Source of the DNA: Candidatus Rokuibacteriota bacterium
Lineage (GTDB): Bacteria > JAUVQV01
Direction of reading: 5' to 3'
Length of the DNA: 6,411 nucleotides
Assembly: GCA_030609125.1 (NCBI GenBank)
Contig: JAUWCW010000117.1
Span: 1 to 6,411, forward strand
A program made the position numbers and the translations under genes. Positions 5,951 through 6,411 of the stretch are shown piece by piece (positions within the stretch are counted from its first letter, which is position 1; the number at the start of each line of letters is the position of its first letter). The notes under the pieces are model-generated. The model ran no database searches, was not told where the DNA came from, and was given only the letters and a program-made list of their open reading frames with translations.

Positions 5951-6411
5951 TCCGCGCTTTCCCCCTTCTGGCGGCTCTGCTGCTTTTCTCCCTCCCGCAT
6001 TCCGCGGGAGCACCCGCCGCCGCTTCCGGTGAAGAGCCGGACATTGTCCTGAAAAAGGGCGCCGCCGACCTCTCCCGCGCCGACGAAGGAACCCTCGGAA
6101 CCCACAGGGTCAGAGAGGGTGAAACGATTTCAGGAATACTTGCTTCCGCCGGCGTTCCCCTGTCGAAAATCGAGGAGCTCCTTAAACTCAATCCCGGTCT
6201 TCCCGATCCCGACACTATCTATCCCGGACAGGAACTGATTCTTCCCTCTGCCGCCGACTTTCCCGCGGAGCCGTCCGCTTTAACCCCTCAAGAAAGATCA
6301 CCGCCTCGGATACGCGGGCTCTCCTCGGTGAGGTCTTTGCTCTCATGGGCCTGGACGCCCGGGAGCAGTTCGTCTACCGCTTCGCTGAAGGCGATGATCC
6401 GGGCCTTCTTC
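5947..6411 (+). CDS. Secreted LysM-domain protein, apparently frameshifted, 3' end outside window
   Basis: Probable envelope protein with one peptidoglycan-binding LysM domain. ATG at 5947 overlaps the preceding stop as ATGA. Residues 1-22 form a signal peptide (MIRAFPLLAALLLFSLPHSAGA, cleavage perhaps after AGA). LysM spans about 52-99: THRVREGETISGILASAG, a middle helix with LLKLNPG, and DTIYPGQELILP. A Pro/Ala/Ser linker follows to about Glu116. From there this frame stays open to the edge but turns into a Ser/Arg-rich, unlikely sequence, whereas the frame one base back gives KITASDTRALLGEVFALMG and onward. Adding one A to the AAA at 6293-6295 would join the two smoothly. This may be a sequencing error or a real mutation. 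The function of the C-terminal part is unrecognised. Expression is probably coupled to the TIM-barrel gene upstream, because only a distant GGAG (5927-5930) precedes the start. Confidence 0.8.
   Translation, partial: MIRAFPLLAALLLFSLPHSAGAPAAASGEEPDIVLKKGAADLSRADEGTLGTHRVREGETISGILASAGVPLSKIEELLKLNPGLPDPDTIYPGQELILPSAADFPAEPSALTPQERSPPRIRGLSSVRSLLSWAWTPGSSSSTASLKAMIRAFF
6294..6410 (+). other. Likely continuation of the LysM protein in a shifted frame
   Basis: Read from 6294, this stretch encodes KITASDTRALLGEVFALMG, then LDAREQFVYRFAEGDDPGLL, a balanced, helix-like sequence with no stop before the edge. The same frame has no ATG, GTG or TTG between its last upstream stop (6183-6185) and an ATG at 6345, so a separate gene would have to start in the middle of the well-formed stretch. 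It is therefore best read as the rest of the LysM protein beyond a one-base loss. Third-position GC does not discriminate between the two frames here; the call rests on protein plausibility. Confidence 0.65.

Noticed and set aside
5372-6013. Minus-strand open frame (213 codons) opposite the TIM-barrel gene
   Set aside because: Antisense shadow: the plus strand carries ordered metal-ligand motifs over the same interval.
6345-6411. Separate gene starting at the ATG at 6345
   Set aside because: The same frame already reads as plausible protein for some 17 codons before this ATG, and it joins the LysM frame with one added base.

Overview
The window holds eight genes of a high-GC, Gram-negative-looking bacterium. 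The set rpmE, thyX, DUF1385, prfA, prmC, murA resembles an arrangement I know from Deltaproteobacteria/Desulfobacterota (Geobacter-like lineages); this is inferred from gene content and protein flavour, not from a database search. Coding density is very high: the longest non-coding stretch is the roughly 130 bp between two divergent start codons, and no gene-free stretch exceeds 300 bp. I see no RNA gene, mobile element or CRISPR array.

Minus strand, 4984 down to 1: a six-gene, head-to-tail cluster that reads as one operon. It begins with rpmE (ribosomal protein bL31, zinc type) behind a recognisable extended -10 promoter and a strong ribosome binding site. After a 69-nt gap comes thyX (FAD-dependent thymidylate synthase, TTG start). 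Then follow a DUF1385/YqhQ-type membrane protein, prfA (release factor RF1), prmC (the methyltransferase that modifies the RF1 GGQ glutamine) and murA (first committed step of peptidoglycan synthesis), which runs off the left edge. Adjacent genes after thyX overlap by 4 to 8 nt or are 2 nt apart, so translational coupling is likely. Four consecutive genes (thyX, DUF1385, prfA, prmC) start with TTG or GTG.

Plus strand, 5114 to 6411: a sugar-phosphate isomerase/epimerase-like TIM-barrel metalloenzyme with its own promoter, back to back with the rpmE promoter. It is joined by an ATGA overlap to a secreted LysM protein that runs off the right edge. The LysM gene appears to carry a one-base deletion near 6293-6295: the sensible protein continues in another frame beyond it.

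Functionally the minus operon mixes translation (bL31, RF1, PrmC), DNA-precursor supply (ThyX), an uncharacterised membrane protein and cell-wall synthesis (MurA). RF1 and PrmC are a direct enzyme-substrate pair. The plus-strand pair is uncharacterised beyond its domains. I found no convincing new biological system. The points worth a second look are the LysM frameshift, the rpmE leader that could mask its own ribosome binding site, the back-to-back promoters, and thyX and DUF1385 lodged among translation genes.
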